Origin: Septoria linicola
Taxonomy: Eukaryota; Ascomycota; Dothideomycetes; Mycosphaerellales; Mycosphaerellaceae
Direction of reading: 5' to 3'
Length of the DNA: 64,000 bases
Assembly (NCBI GenBank): GCA_024114885.1
Contig: CP099419.1
Span: 3,534,001 to 3,598,000 of the forward strand
In this document: positions 41,213 through 53,703 of the stretch, in pieces
How the letters are laid out: each line of letters starts with the position of its first letter
Position numbering within the stretch: the first letter of the stretch is position 1
Notes under the pieces: generated by a model
The model's input: the letters and a program-made list of their open reading frames with translations, nothing else
Databases searched by the model: none
What the model was told of the DNA's origin: nothing
Translations under genes and position numbers: made by a program

Positions 41213-41812
41213 ATGGAGCCTCCAGCACGTTCCGAAACGCCTCGACCTCACAGCAATGGCGGCACTAAAAGAGCAAACTCCACTACACCCAAACGCACGG
41301 GACGGCAGCGCAGCTTGACCGAGGTGTTGATGAACATGGAGATCATGCAACACACAACCTCAGTACTGTTCGTTGGACTCGAGCCTACCTGGGTCGAGAG
41401 AAATGGCATTTCTTCGATACCTGATCCGGAAAAAACGTACGCGACTATCAAAGCGTCGTTTGAGAAATTACAAAGGACAGAAGGCCTGTATATGGAGCTT
41501 CACGCTATCAATCCCGACAGTCGCGATAATATCAACGATCTCAAACGCAAGATTAGAGACGGCACAGGTCCAGAAGGTGGCAGCAAAGCTTGGGATGGAG
41601 TCCTGCTGGGCTATGGACTGAGATCTGACCTTTCTCTGACAAAACTGTTCGAGGAGCTGGTCAACTACATTCACGAAACTCTTCCCGGCGCTAAGCTCCT
41701 CTTCTCCAGCAACGACGAAGATCACGGCGAAGCCGTGCGAAGAAACCTCAACATTGGTCACGAAAGAATCCCTCTCACCAAATCTGCCCTGGAAGCGATG
41801 AACTCACGATGA
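41213..41812 (+). CDS. Conserved hypothetical protein, about 199 residues
   Basis: A single exon starting at ATG 41213 (context caccacATG). The first ~35 residues are basic and disordered (SNGGTKRANSTTPKRTGRQR). The rest alternates strands and helices: HTTSVLFVGLEPTWVERNG, LYMELHAINPDSRDNINDLK, then AWDGVLLGYGLRSDLSLTKL FEELVNYIHE and GAKLLFSSNDEDHGEAVRRN. The WDGVLLGxGLR...L..LFE..V..I.E..PGAK..F....E....AV.RN pattern is one I associate with small uncharacterised ascomycete proteins. No catalytic motif is evident and function is unknown. Confidence 0.55.
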   Translation: MEPPARSETPRPHSNGGTKRANSTTPKRTGRQRSLTEVLMNMEIMQHTTSVLFVGLEPTWVERNGISSIPDPEKTYATIKASFEKLQRTEGLYMELHAINPDSRDNINDLKRKIRDGTGPEGGSKAWDGVLLGYGLRSDLSLTKLFEELVNYIHETLPGAKLLFSSNDEDHGEAVRRNLNIGHERIPLTKSALEAMNSR

Positions 41813-42378
41813 CGATGATGAGAGATAGTGCCTAGAATGTATCAATACTTGTACAATACTACCTTGCTGTACAGCATAGCGCAACTGATCATGTGGCATA
41901 ATCGCACAACATTTCTACTTTACCTCGGTGTCCGATTGAGCAGCGACGCAAGGAAGCCCTCGATAACAGAGCTCCGTCGTACATGTGGCCGCGCCTGGCC
42001 GGAAGGCTGCCCTATCGATCTTTGACGCAAGCATCGTTGATCCAAGCAACTGTCAACGTCTTAGATTTTAGATCGGAAGGAATCTAGTTCTTTCGTGCTG
42101 CTCGGCTGAAACGTTTCTGCAATAATTACTTTACACAATGTGTGAATGAATAGCCCAGATATCGGGAAATTCTGTCGGAATATCTAATGCCTTTTCGTCT
42201 GCCTGGCTGACGCTGGTAGTGATTGATCCTTTGAAGTATTCTCAAAGCCAGGTATGCACACACTACCGACGCAGCTAACACGTTTTCTGTCGTTCTGTCA
42301 CCCATTCCTCGATTAGAGTACTCCAGCTCCTGGGCATCGACCGCAGCGAATTTTGAGCCCAGCGCCCATCATGCAGCC
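41813..42378. other. Intergenic between convergent genes
   Basis: About 570 bases of AT-leaning 3' flank; no gene seen. Confidence 0.4.
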
Positions 42379-43185
42379 TTACTCAAGCCCCAGCTTATGT
42401 CCAAACGCAGTCCATGCAGCCAGATATCCAGAGCCCTCGCTACGCTTCTGGTTGGCCGGGCAGGCTGGAGAGGAGGTCGGCACAAAGTCACCCTGGAACA
42501 CCAAGAACGCGCCCTGTTGAAACATCACAAATCAGCTTAACATTAAATACTTTGCTAATGAGGGACGCAACTTACAGTATTGAACTCGCTGAAGACGTGG
42601 TTGATCAAGAACGGCTCCTGCTCCTTGTTCTCGCCTTCGTTGCAGACAGTGCCTAGCAAGCGCGCGTCAGTATGGACTTAGTCGAGAAGGCGAGTGGAAC
42701 ATACCAAGAACAGCGATGCCCTGCACTTGCTGTGGCTGAATGGCGAATCTCCAGCGCGTGAAGACATTCGTGCAGTCGTGCCAGACATTCTCGATCTCGA
42801 ATGGAAGGTTGGGTTGAGTTGCTTGTGCGTCCAGAAACTCGCGTCGCGAAGCAAGAGTCAAAGAGCCAAGCGGATGTGGGCAGTCTGTGCCGTTGCTGAT
42901 GAGCCAGCCTAGATGAGCAAGTGTTAGATTGCAGAGTCCTTGATCGTGGAAGCAGCTGCTTTGCGTGACAGAAGGCCGCCAAAGTTAGAACTCACCAACG
43001 CTGTCCGTCTGATCGGTGAAGTCGATGCTATACGTGCTGTTCACAAACTCCTCGCTGAAATCGGAAAAGGTAGTTGCGAAGTTGTCGGCAACATGTTTAG
43101 CGGTCTCGTCGTTGAGGCAGTTGCATGCAACGCTACCCAGAGCAAACGCTGAGACAGCAAAAAGCGAGAAAATTGGCGAATGCAT
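42379..43185 (-). CDS. Small secreted protein, NTF2-like or effector-like
   Basis: Four exons on the minus strand, 42996-43185, 42705-42908, 42576-42652 and 42379-42513, with introns of 87, 52 and 62 nt, all phases consistent. The product is 201 residues. The N-terminus is a signal peptide (MHSPIFSLFAVSAFALGSVA) cut near AC-NC. The mature protein carries CNCLNDETAKHVADNFATTF, DFSEEFVNSTYSIDFTDQTD, the Trp-rich core ENVWHDCTNVFTRWRFAIQP and ends AAWTAFGHKLGLE. Six Cys remain after cleavage. The layout (a helix, then TxDFxD, then strands with TRWRFAIQ) resembles secreted NTF2-like proteins common in plant-associated Dothideomycetes. A role in host interaction is only a possibility. Confidence 0.75.
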
Positions 43186-44853
43186 GGCTAGCGATGTTGT
43201 AGAAGTAACGAACGAAGGTGTGCTGGAAAGAAAATGTCTGATGGGCTGTGGTGAGCTAAAGACAGCGCTGGCAGAGTTATATGCCAGTAGAGGTCATGTA
43301 GATTTGTCCTCCAAACACTGCAGTATAGACAGCGGTTCCCCATCCATGATGTCCGGTGTGATGGTTGAAGCCAACTGCACGGCTGTGTTTCGTGCAGTTC
43401 TTCCTCAATAAAATGCCTGATGGTCCAAAGTTGTGTCACCGCGCATAACCTGGCAGTTCAGCTGCTTGACAGGGCTAAGCCTTTGGTCGGTGTCACCTGA
43501 AGTCGCGTTGGCCGGTCAATTTCTGTAGCTTCAATGCACAGTTAGCGCACAGTAAAGTCGCTTTGAGTTTCTTCGATAGGGTGACGAGTGTCTCTGAATG
43601 GTGAAGAAGGGCATAATTGCACGAGTCGAGCTGTGTTTAGGAGGTTTCGAGCTTTCAGCTGGCAACCTTATCAAGGACAGCGCATTCATTTGCGCCTGCA
43701 GCGTGCGTGCGTATCGCGTTGCATGCTTTAGGCGAGGCATGTTCATCAAATGTAACACAGCCTACGCCAGCGACGGCAGCGTGACACATCGAGGCCGTGA
43801 ATGTTGTCTTGGTAGCACAGCACGCTGCCAGGTCAGCAGTTGTCTGCTGGGCTTGTGGCAGATTGAAACATTTTGTAAGCTGAATACGATTGTGCTTGGA
43901 TCTTCACAACTGATCTGGTCATAGCTGTCGCTCAGCTTCACAGGTGACAAGACGTCGCGACGACCCAATGGAAGTCCACGTGAACAATTGGCAGCAGTTA
44001 TCCATCTTGAGCTTGTTCGAGGCTATGTTTGTCTTATACGTGGACGACGTAGAGTATGTGTTTTGGCAGCTCCAGAGCTGAAAGCATTGGTGGTCGTGAT
44101 CACTACGCCGCGCAGAAGCATGGCAGCAGTAAAATGTCCTGCCGACACAACAGTCATGAGAGACATATCAGAACTTGACAGGATGGTAAGACTGGATTGT
44201 TGTGAGAATGACAAAGTCCGGACACGTTTTGCCTCAGGTTGGCAAGAAAAAAACCCCGACTCCACACCACCGACGATTCCAATTTCAACTTCATCATCAG
44301 CCACGCTCATAAAGGAAGACAATGTCCAGCGCTCGGACCAAGTCGGTGCAAGTCCGCGTCTACTCTTCGAGTCCGGAGCTCGCAGTACTGCTGCTATACA
44401 AGAGAACATGCACCATTTCCGAGAAAAAGTATCTACCTACCAATCCATTCGCCGCCATGAAGTGCTCATACGACAACTTGACGCGCAAGCACAGTGCAAT
44501 GGAAGACGGTTCTGAGTACGATTCCAGACATAGAACTCCAATGAGGCTTCATCAAAGAACAGTCGCGTCAGCGCTCGAGGAGTGGAGCATAGACCCATGC
44601 TCGCCGCCAAGATTACGCGTCCTCGAAACCACCGCTTGTGGAGGCTTGTCGGGTCTTGTTCAAGTGCTTGTTGCTTGAGATCTATATGCTTCAGGTGTTG
44701 ACCTCTGCCTCCTAACCTCTTTCTCCCATTCCCATTTTCTGCTATTTGCTACAAGCTATACTCTCGTTTTTCCACTGCTTGAACCTTCACGTTCGCTTTC
44801 TTATTCAACGCCTGATCAATCTAGAGTCTAGAACCGATAAAGAGTACGATAAA
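43186..44853. other. Intergenic, divergent promoter region with CT-rich tract
   Basis: About 1.7 kb between the small secreted protein gene and the GH72 gene. Just before the GH72 leader, 44702-44736 is strongly pyrimidine-rich (cctctgcctcctaacctctt), a common core-promoter feature of well-expressed fungal genes. Several open frames at 43988-44678 overlap one another and look spurious. Confidence 0.4.
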
Positions 44854-46381
44854 ATGCGACAAGAATCATTAGCTCTCGCGTTCTGGGCTTCTCTCGCTGC
44901 CGCTGGACCGGCACAAATCGAGGCCCGCGCAACGAAAAGCAGCAGTGCTTCAGCGACTGGGTCAGGCTCTACACTACCAACAGTCACGACAAAGGGCAAC
45001 GCTTTCTTTGCCGGAGATGACAGATTCTACATTCGCGGCGTGGATTATCAGCCAGGCGGCTCGAGCGACGTGACCGATCCGCTGGCAGATTTCGACACTT
45101 GCTCGCGAGACATCAAAGTATTCAAGGACCTGGGCTTGAACACAATCCGAGTATACTCAGTCGACAACTCTGCCAACCACGACGAGTGCATGAACGCGCT
45201 CGCCGAAGCCGGCATATACCTTGCTCTCGATGTGAACACACCAAACTACTCCTTGAACCGAGACACGCCGGGTGTCTCCTACAATCCAACGTATCTTCAG
45301 AGCATCTTTGCCACTATCGGTGAGAGAATTATATCATATACATGGCGATACTGTCTTGGCTGACTTCATCAGATGTGTTTGCGGGCTACAGTAACACTCT
45401 ACTCTTCTTCTCCGGCAACGAAGTCATCAATGACAGCAATTCGACCTCTGCCGCACCATACGTGAAAGCTGTGACTCGCGACATGAAGCAGTACATTGGC
45501 GAACGAGGCTATCGATCGATTCCTGTTGGCTACTCTGCAGCAGATGTAAGCGAGAACCAGTATCTCATGGCTCAATACATGGACTGTGGCGAGGACCCTA
45601 GTCGCAGCGACTTCTACGCGATCAACAACTACGAGTGGTGCGACCCTTCATCCTATACCACATCTGGCTGGAGCAGCCTTGTAGAAATGTACTCTAACTA
45701 CAGCATCCCTTTGTTGTAAGTAGTCCGGATGAGCTCCTTGTCTCGACTGCACATACTGATATTGCTCCAAGTTTGTCCGAGTACGGCTGTATTACCAACA
45801 CTCGCACGTTCGCGGAGACGGCGGAACTTTACAAGGAAGAGATGACCAAGGTATTCTCAGGCGGTCTTGTATACGAGTACAGTCAAGAGGGCAACGGTTA
45901 CGGCATCGTCAAGATCAACGGCAACGATGTGACCTCTGTGGACGATCAATTGGACGACCTCAAGAGTGCTCTCGCAAACGCCACCGACCCTACCGACGGT
46001 GGTGGCTACTCAACCGATGGCGCTTCGCAGACTTGCCCTGACTCTAGCGACGACTGGGACACCAGCCCATTCACTGGCTCTGCACTACCTGCCATGCCTA
46101 CCGGTGCTGAAAAATACATGAAGGATGGCGCTGGTGATGGTCCAGGTCTTTCCGGAGATGGCTCGCAAAACGCAGAGGGCGGAAGCTCCTCGACTGCATC
46201 CTCAGGCGCGGGCGCAGTCAGTACTACCTACGGTAATGGTGCTTCCTCGACCGGCTCCGGTGGTAGCAGCACTTCATCGGGTGCTGCCAGTGCAGTGCAT
46301 ATGGCCAGCACTGACCTTGCGCCACTCGTTTGTTGCTTTGCCATGTTCGTCAGCATGATGGCTGGTGCTGCTCTTCTTTAG
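44854..46381 (+). CDS. GPI-anchored 1,3-beta-glucanosyltransferase (GH72, Gel/Gas family)
   Basis: Exons 44854-45319, 45373-45715 and 45772-46381 (53- and 56-nt introns) encode 472 residues. The enzyme cuts and re-joins beta-1,3-glucan chains at the cell wall. After a secretion signal (MRQESLALAFWASLAAAGPA), the GH72 barrel shows GNAFFAGDDRFYIRGVDYQP, LGLNTIRVYSVDNSANHDEC, acid/base Glu172 in FFSGNEVIND and nucleophile Glu273 in FLSEYGC. There is no C-terminal Cys-rich X8/CBM43 domain, so it belongs to the short subgroup. The Ser/Gly/Thr-rich tail and final hydrophobic stretch (VCCFAMFVSMMAGAALL) are a GPI-anchor signal. Several N-x-S/T sites are present (NDSNST, NYS). Confidence 0.92.
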
Positions 46382-46794
46382 ACACTCGAAGAAGCCGCTC
46401 ACGATGTGCTTCGAAAGACTTTAAATAGATGTGCCCTTTTAGCAAGCAAATCGTACAAAGACTGCAGACAAGCCGTCTCAAGATGTTCTTGTCATGCAGC
46501 AGCAGAGTAGTAGGTCAATGCAGCTCAAGCTGGCAACAAGAGTCATGTCTTTGCGATCGACTGCTAAACAGCGATGTCCGAAAGAGGAAGTTGTATGAAT
46601 CCTTCCAGATCGTCAGCCAAGCGAAGTCTCCTGCCGCGCGGGTGGCGTCGATGGGCACGTGGAGCTTGCGAACCCCAACTTCCGTTCTGAATAAGGAGGC
46701 ACGAGGATTTCCAGAAGAGGTCCCGTGATCGATCGCACAACATCGCACAGTGATATGTACTATGTGGCGAGGCCGTCGTGATCACAATCGCGGA
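46382..46794. other. Intergenic
   Basis: About 410 bases between two plus-strand wall-related genes; nothing further recognised. Confidence 0.4.
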
Positions 46795-48819
46795 ATGTTC
46801 CATCTGCTGCCTATCGCGGCCCTTGCTGCCATCACTGCAGCTCAAATAGCACAATGGAATGACGAATTCACTCCCGTCGAAGAGGAAGAAGAGTTATGTC
46901 CTGGGTACGGCAGATACTCTGACCACTTCCATGGACCGGGCAGCGGCGGCGCTCACAACTTGTCTTATATGCGGCCAGAACCACGATGTCGAACGTTCAA
47001 CAGCTCCATTGTGGAGGTGGCCATCGAGGAGACCAAAGCCGCCATTACAGACGTAGATCTCAGAAGGCTATTCGAAAATGCATATCCCAGCACGCTGGAT
47101 ACCACTGTAAGCTGGCGTGGTGTATCGGAAAACAACACTGAAGAAGGTATGTGCTGTAGACCGAGTGCTCATTAGCATACCTGAATGTGGCTGACCTTTG
47201 CGAAGAACTGGCTTTCATCATCACTGGTGATATAGACGCTATGTGGTAAGTCTAGATCATAGCATCTCCACGCCGATGTTGACCATATTAACCAATGTCA
47301 CAGGCTCAGAGACTCTGCCAACCAGCTTCAGTCGTATGCTCCGCTATTGGCGGCTTCCAGCAACAACGAATCGCTGGCATCCTTGTTCAGAGGTGCCATC
47401 AACCTTCAGGCTCGCTATGTCCTCACTTCACCCTACTGCAATGCTTTCCAAGCTCCCGTCGAGCAAGGCAGAAATCGCGTGCACAATACTGCCTACGGAG
47501 GTTACAAAGTCAAGCCAGCCTATTCGTGGGACGTCGTTTTCGAGTGCAAATACGAGCTCGACTCGCTAGCTGCCTTCCTACAGCTTTCTCATACTTACTT
47601 CGATAAGACGGGAGATCTTGAGTTCTTCCGCAAGTTCAATTGGGTGCCGGCAGTCGAGATGGTCCTAGAAGTGGCCCAGAACATGACGCATGCGACCTAT
47701 AATGAGAATGGAACCACTGCAGAGCAGTCTTACAAGTTCTCCCAGATGAAGAATCACGGAATCGGCAATCCAGTCGCAACCGACACAGGTCTCGTACGCT
47801 CATTCTTCCGACCTTCCGACGACTCCGCGCTATATCAGCTTTTCATACCAGCCAACATGATGTTCTCTCAATTCCTTGGGTCAGCAGCTGACATAGTCAA
47901 GCAATTGGGTAACGAGACGCTTGCCAGCTCCATGAAAGACAAAGCGAGTTCGATCCGTGCAGCCATTACAGAGCACGGCATTACGCACACGAAACAGCAC
48001 GGAGATGTCTACGCCTTCGAGGTGGATGGGTATGGTGGCATTAATCTCATGGATGATTCCAACTCACCTTCACTTCTGTCTTCGGCTTTCTTCGGCTACC
48101 ATGATATCAAAGATCCTGTCTACCAAAACACTCGCGCCAGAGTACTTTCTACATATAACCCCTACTGGGCTCATGGGAAGCATATCAGCGCCATTGGAGG
48201 ACCACATAATGGCCCAGGAAATGCGTGGCCGATGTCATCGATCATGCGGATCTTCACCAGCGATGATGACGAGGAGATTACACAGCAATTGAAGCAGCTC
48301 GTCTCCAGCACCGATCATCTTGGGCTAATACACGAAAGTGTGAACGCTCACAATTCGAGCGGCTGGAGTCGATCGTGGTTCGCCTGGGCAAATGGACTCT
48401 TCGGTCAATGCATTCTTGATCTAAAGGAACGCAAGCCGCACCTTCTGCAGCTTGACTTTCAGGACGTCCTGGTCGACTCACACGACGATCATGGCAACAT
48501 GGAGTACAAGCCTCTAGGCAGTGCTACTGCTAGCGAAGAGAACACTGTTGCGCAGACCTTCAACCCAGGACCGCCGCCCACCCCGGAAAGCCTGCCAGCT
48601 CATGAAGACGAACATGAGGAACCCGCACACGGCCACGGTGACATGATGTCTGGTCACGGGCATGATGCTGCGGCGCCACATCGGCCATTGCATATCGAGG
48701 AAAGCGCCATGACTTGGTTCTGGTTGATGACGGGCTTCCTCGCTGCGTGCTCAGCCCTGATTGTGGTTGCCTTCCGATCGCGGCAGCGAAGCTATGCATC
48801 CAAAGGTGGGTGTATCTGA
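46795..48819 (+). CDS. GH125 exo-alpha-1,6-mannosidase, membrane-tethered
   Basis: Exons 46795-47146, 47206-47245 and 47304-48819 (59- and 58-nt introns) encode 635 residues. The ATG at 46795 gives a signal peptide ([17 protein letters not shown]); the in-frame ATGs upstream do not. The GH125 (DUF1237) domain shows [20 protein letters not shown] split over exons 2 and 3, then [20 protein letters not shown], the substrate loop [20 protein letters not shown] and [20 protein letters not shown]. The C-terminal extension is unusual: a His/Glu/Gly/Met-rich linker (about 570-605) followed by a membrane segment ([20 protein letters not shown]) and a short basic tail. It therefore sits in the secretory pathway or plasma membrane with the enzyme outside, probably trimming N- or O-linked mannan. 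Confidence 0.9.
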
Positions 48820-50907
48820 TCAGAGAAGACTGCTACCTCGTCCAGAGCGCTGATTGATCGACAGTGCGCCATGGCTTGCAGCTCCGCTAGGCTTGCAACA
48901 CAACCATTTCCTGCTCGCCTGAATCTGCGCATCGATCAAGAATCGCGCCTGTGTGTCAAAATGTTATTGCATACTGAATGACTCGATTGGCCCTGGCCCT
49001 GGCCCAGTCACGTCGCACTGCACCACTTGCCATGAGGTCAACCCGCTCGACTGTATGCTTATGATGAGTGACGGGGCGCATCGCGTTACTCTACGCGTGT
49101 GTTAGCAGGCCTCCAATTGTGGCCACAACTGCCATGCTGTATGCATCGACAGTGCTTGCTGTGGCTCTTGTTTGGAGTGTTCTCTCTACCGTTGGGAGTT
49201 TTCTCAAGCGTAGACGTTCAGCTCCACGGCCCTTTGGAGCGCGAGTCTATGGAAGGCCGGTGAATCCTGTCCAGCACATCGTGCCTTCGTTATTGTAAAT
49301 GCTGTGGTCAGACCATCGCGCGAGGAATACTCGACGGGTTAGCACGACATCTTCTCCTTTCTCCATCACTTCCAAGCGTTGAAAGTGTCGAACGTTCATT
49401 TTGCCGCGCACGCAATCTCTTTCCGTGGAGTGTTCTAGACAAAGTTCAGCTCGCTTGGGCTCGTACGCTGTTTGGCAGAATTCTCGACGAGACGGAGGCA
49501 CGCGGCGCTGACGTTCTGCCGGCAACGTTGGGAAGTGAAGCAATGCCAATGACAATGTATTGGCAACCAAGACAGAGCTCCTTTAACATTGTCTTATTTC
49601 TCCAGCTGTTGTATTACAGTCGCGCTGATCCATGGTACTAAAATAGCTGTTTGACAGCTCCGAAGGACGATCCGGCACATTCGCAGCGAAGAGTCAGGGG
49701 CTGCTGACAAGTGTGGGAGCGTTAGCTTGAAAGACTTAACGGCTGGCATTGTTTGGTTGCCTCTTGGCGAGTTGTCTGTGGGACCAAATTTCCCTAGAGA
49801 CAAAACGGTCTGGTCACCACACATTTGTCTCTGTTTGCAGCCCGTATATCGAATACCTTGTGATGGCCCACGTGCACAATGCTCGTAGTGAAGGTGTCGG
49901 GATCGCGCGATACTTTGCAAAAATGATGAGCCGTTCGCGTACTGCATCCCGACACTTAGCTCAGAGGTTATGGGTAGATCTGAATCCTACGCAAAGTGCT
50001 GGCGCTAGAATCTTGCCGCAACGCATGACTTTACAGCTTCCCCATGGCAAGCTCGAGATTGACTCGATGCCCGTCGCAACAGCCAACGACCGGGCAGTCT
50101 TCTCGCTGTCGAATATCCCACTTTGTCGTTTCGTGCTCACACCAAGCAAAACATCCCTCTCCGGCTTTCACTTCTCCCGTTCTGCCCCTCTTGGTGCCAA
50201 ACGTGATTGGAGTGATGAGCACGTCTTTGTGTCATGGTGTCAACCCATGAATCTAATCTCATGATCAGATAAGCGGGATACGAGACGAAAGCATGCGTTG
50301 CAGCCAGGTTGACGACGATAGCCAAAGTGAATTTCAAGCTCGCCATCTGGGCGCAAGCCAGAGAGACGCCTGTTTTGTTGTGATTTAACCAATTCAAGAG
50401 GTCTTAGCACGGAAAGGTCAGAGTCCGAAGCTTAAAGCCGTCCCGATCCGGTAACGCACAGGCAAGGTGTTTCTGAGCATGTCGCCTGCAACCAAAGAGC
50501 CGTCTAGCCGCTCAACAGCACCAATCACGGAGCTCATTTGGAGCAAGCAGTACCATGTCCATGCTCTCGATAGCTCAGTGTTCTGGGGTGAATTCCAGTT
50601 GCGTTCAACGCTAAAACACAGCTTAAGCTGCATGCTTAACTCTATCTTTTCACGATCCGTGGGATGGCCGATGCTGGTTCCAGACTTCCGTATAGATGGG
50701 AGATTGCATGGGCGGATTGCAATGTAGCTGAGTCGACCGTCCAATTGTGCAAGAGCGGTAAGACGCCTTCGAAGCTCTTGAATACGAAGCAGGGAGGACA
50801 TAAAGCCCTTGTCAGGTCGCCAACGTAGCACTTCTTGTAGTCCATCCAGCCCACTCCAGTCACTCGTTACAGTCCTCTCCGAAGTCGTCAATCAAGCCAC
50901 CATCAAG
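48820..50907. other. Long intergenic stretch
   Basis: About 2.1 kb. A small plus-strand frame near 49132-49298 begins with one hydrophobic segment and ends in a basic tail, but nothing supports it further. A direct repeat of ggccct lies near 48988. The region upstream of 50908 is probably the promoter of the Rds1-like gene. Confidence 0.4.
50137..50346 (-). CDS. Possible small secreted protein, 69 residues
   Basis: From the ATG at 50346 the frame starts with a convincing signal-peptide-like stretch (MASLKFTLAIVVNLAATHAF) and continues 49 residues with one Cys. No intron or homologue is recognisable, so this could be chance. Confidence 0.2.
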   Translation of the reverse strand: MASLKFTLAIVVNLAATHAFVSYPAYLIMRLDSWVDTMTQRRAHHSNHVWHQEGQNGRSESRRGMFCLV

Positions 50908-51977
50908 ATGCACGCCACAATCATCGCTTCCCTCGCAGCTCTTGCTGTTGCAGCTCCAGCTGTCGAGAAACGCCAGGCTGCTCCTCCCCCAGCCGGTGTC
51001 AACGAGTGAGTTTTTCCATCTCCAACGAATGGCTCCAAGCAATGCTGACTTGTTCCAGTGCCACTATCCTCCAATACGCTCTGACTCTTGAGCACCTGGA
51101 AAACGCCTTCTACCGCGAGGGTCTCCAGAAGTTCAAGCAGGCCGACTTCGTCAAGGCTGGCCTGGCTCCATCTTTTTATAATAATCTTCAGCAGATTAAG
51201 AAGGACGAGCAGGTCCACGTCGATTTCCTTTCGGCTGGTCTTACTGCTGCTGGCGCCCAGCCAGTTGCTGAATGTCGGTATAACTTTGGCTTCAAAGATG
51301 TGCCAACCTTCCTCGCCATCGCCAACGTCCTCGAGGGTGTCGGTATCAGCGCCTACTTGGGTGCCGCCAAGTACATTGACAGCCCAGACTACCTCACTGC
51401 TGCCGGTTCTATCTTGACTGTCGAGTCTCGCCACTCCGCATACCTGCGCGAGAACCAGAACCCAGCCAAGTCGCCATTCCCATCGCCATTTGACACCCCA
51501 CTCGAGTTCAGCAACGTGAAGTCGCTGGCAGCTCCTTTCATCACCGGTTGCCCAACCGCCCCAAGCTCGCTCACCCTCCTCGCGGGCTTCCAGGCCTTTC
51601 CAACCATCGCTGTCACCCCAGCTGGTGTCGCTAAGAGCGGTGCCACCCTCTCCCTCAAGGTTGCCAAGAAGGTCGCCGCTACCAACGCCTGGTTCATCAC
51701 CTCCGCTGGCGCTGTCCCAGCCAGACTTACTGGCTCCGGCTCATCTTACAAGGTCGTTGTCCCAACGATCGGCGTTCCAAACCTCCAGCCAGGTACCGTC
51801 AACGCTGGCCAAGGTTACCTCGTCCTCACCAAGGATGCCAACAAGCCAACTGATGACAACACCGTCGCTGGCCCAGCTGTTATCGACCTTGCTGACAACG
51901 CTTTCGGTCGCGCAGCTGACAAGGCTACCTACGGTGGCTCAAGCTACAAGGCCCCAGCCAAGCCAAAGGGTTACTAG
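50908..51977 (+). CDS. Secreted ferritin-like protein (Rds1 stress-response family)
   Basis: Exons 50908-51005 and 51059-51977 (53-nt intron) encode 338 residues. The signal peptide MHATIIASLAALAVAAPA is followed by a Kex2-type VEKR site. The ferritin-like helical bundle shows TILQYALTLEHLENAFYREG, QIKKDEQVHVDFLSAGLTAA, AIANVLEGVGISAYLGAAKY and ILTVESRHSAYLRE. The E..H, DE..H and E..H pairs would be the di-metal ligands of this family. Codon use is strongly biased to C-ending codons and CCA for Pro, as in highly expressed genes. Rds1 of S. pombe is induced by stress and starvation, and related proteins are among abundant secreted or wall proteins of fungi. Substrate or catalytic role is unknown. 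Confidence 0.88.
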
Positions 51978-52519
51978 ACTATTGAGCTCAGGTGGCTTTC
52001 GACACGAGCATGACACGAGCATCAGTGCGCGATGATCTGATGTACTCGTACCTCTCGTATGAAAATCTTTATTAGCGGCATGAGTCCCTTCACGATTGTT
52101 AATCTTCAACATCACCTCTTTCTTCTACGGTCACAAACTTCGTGGCAGCTGTATCCAAACCATTGACCGCCATCTTCTGACACTTTCAATCGCTCTACAC
52201 ATATGTGACCTGTATCGTGGTCGCGACTTGCATCGGGCACAAAGCCAGATAATACTGATCAACGAGAACTCGAAACGCTGATGGCAATTCATGATCTAAC
52301 ACTTTGTTGACAGCGGCCAGTCCCGGTTGTTTTGGTCAGGGTTCCGGGACCGAGGATCATCCAGGTGAGACCTGAGAAGCTGACAGAATCGACCTGCTGC
52401 ATTTCTCTTCTCACCACGTTTGAGCTGCATCCAGGTCTTGAATATGGGTGCTGTGGGTAACATCTCCGCAGTGGTAAGTATGGGTCGGATAGACGAAGAA
52501 TAGAGGCAAAAGTTCTGAC
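51978..52519. other. Intergenic
   Basis: About 540 bases between two plus-strand genes; no other gene seen. Confidence 0.4.
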
Positions 52520-53703
52520 ATGCGGCAGTTTGTGCTGGCTTTGTCAGCATTCATCTACAGCAGGTGGAGCATTCTCCCTACTTTCGTCCTCAACGCTCCG
52601 GGGCGCTTAGCTCAAGTCAACACCTTGAAAGACTATGAGGTGAAGTTCCAGAATGTTGTCAGGAATTGCGAGGACATCTACCTCAGCGAGAAGGGTCAAT
52701 GGGCACTTCTCAGCTGTGATCCTGGACGTGATCTCTGGAACACTGTGATGGTATCCGACATGCACCGCTGGTTGTAGTGAGCGCTGCTGATGACACTCAG
52801 GGTGTGTTTGTGAGTTCTGTTGCACCTGTCGAGACTGGACTCTATCTGTACAAGTATGGCGAAGGTGGCGACGCGACTCCTGCGAAGATACATCTAGAAC
52901 CATTCAAAGCTCATCGCGATACCTTCCACCCACTCGGAATTGAATACCACGAGGATAGCGAGACCCTCTTCATCATCAATCATTCTCCTGAGGGTTCTCG
53001 GGTACAATGGTATGCTCTCGATGCTGCAGCAGGAGTGGCGGCATTCGAAGGGGGTCTGTCACATCCGAGCGACTTGCCCTCGCCTAATTCACTTGCTGCG
53101 CTCAGTGGTACCGAAGTCTTCATCACGAACGACCACAAAATACCAGCGCGCAAGAATTTCGTGCTGGGAAAAGTAGAGACTTACAGTGGGTATCCTGGAG
53201 GATCTGTCGCGTTCCTCAAGCGTCACGAAAATGGCTCCACCTCAGTCAAGACTCTCGCCCGTGTGCCGTTCGCCAACGGCATCGTACTGCTCAATTCTAC
53301 TCGCTTGGCCGTGGCCAGCTCGAATACTGGCTCAGTACGATTCTTTGACATCACCTGGCAGCTTGATGGGTCTCCAGCGCTCAGCTATACTTCGTCAATA
53401 GCTGTGCCCTTTCTACCAGACAACGTTAGCTTGGACAGCAGGGGCAAACTGCTCATTGCTGGACACCCACATGCACCCAGCTTGGAAAAGGTCGCCAAGA
53501 ACAATCGCTTCTGCGAAGGTCGTGCCGAATGTGCTCTACCAAAGCTCAGCTGGGTGGCGGAGTGGAGTGAGGAGGACGGCCTGAAGACGTTGTATTCTGG
53601 CAGCGACTTTGGTACTTCTACAACTGCTGTGCGAGATTGGCAGGCAGGCATTGGACTCGTGACAGGGCTGTACGAGCGTGGTCTGCTGACATGGAGCCTA
53701 TAG
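52520..53703 (+). CDS. Paraoxonase/arylesterase-like six-bladed propeller protein
   Basis: Exons 52520-52750 and 52801-53703 with a 50-nt intron (donor GTATCC) encode 377 residues. A short N-terminal hydrophobic segment (VLALSAFIYS) could be a signal anchor, as in PON-type proteins. The propeller shows CEDIYLSEKGQWALLSCDPG, HPLGIEYHEDSETLFIINHS, LAALSGTEVFITNDHKIPAR, ARVPFANGIVLLNSTRLAVA and FLPDNVSLDSRGKLLIAGHP. The motifs H-P-x-GI, F-I-x-NH/TND, NGI and PDN correspond to calcium-binding Asn/Asp and the active-site His positions of PON1. Fungal members hydrolyse lactones or aryl esters, but the natural substrate here is unknown. Confidence 0.82.
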
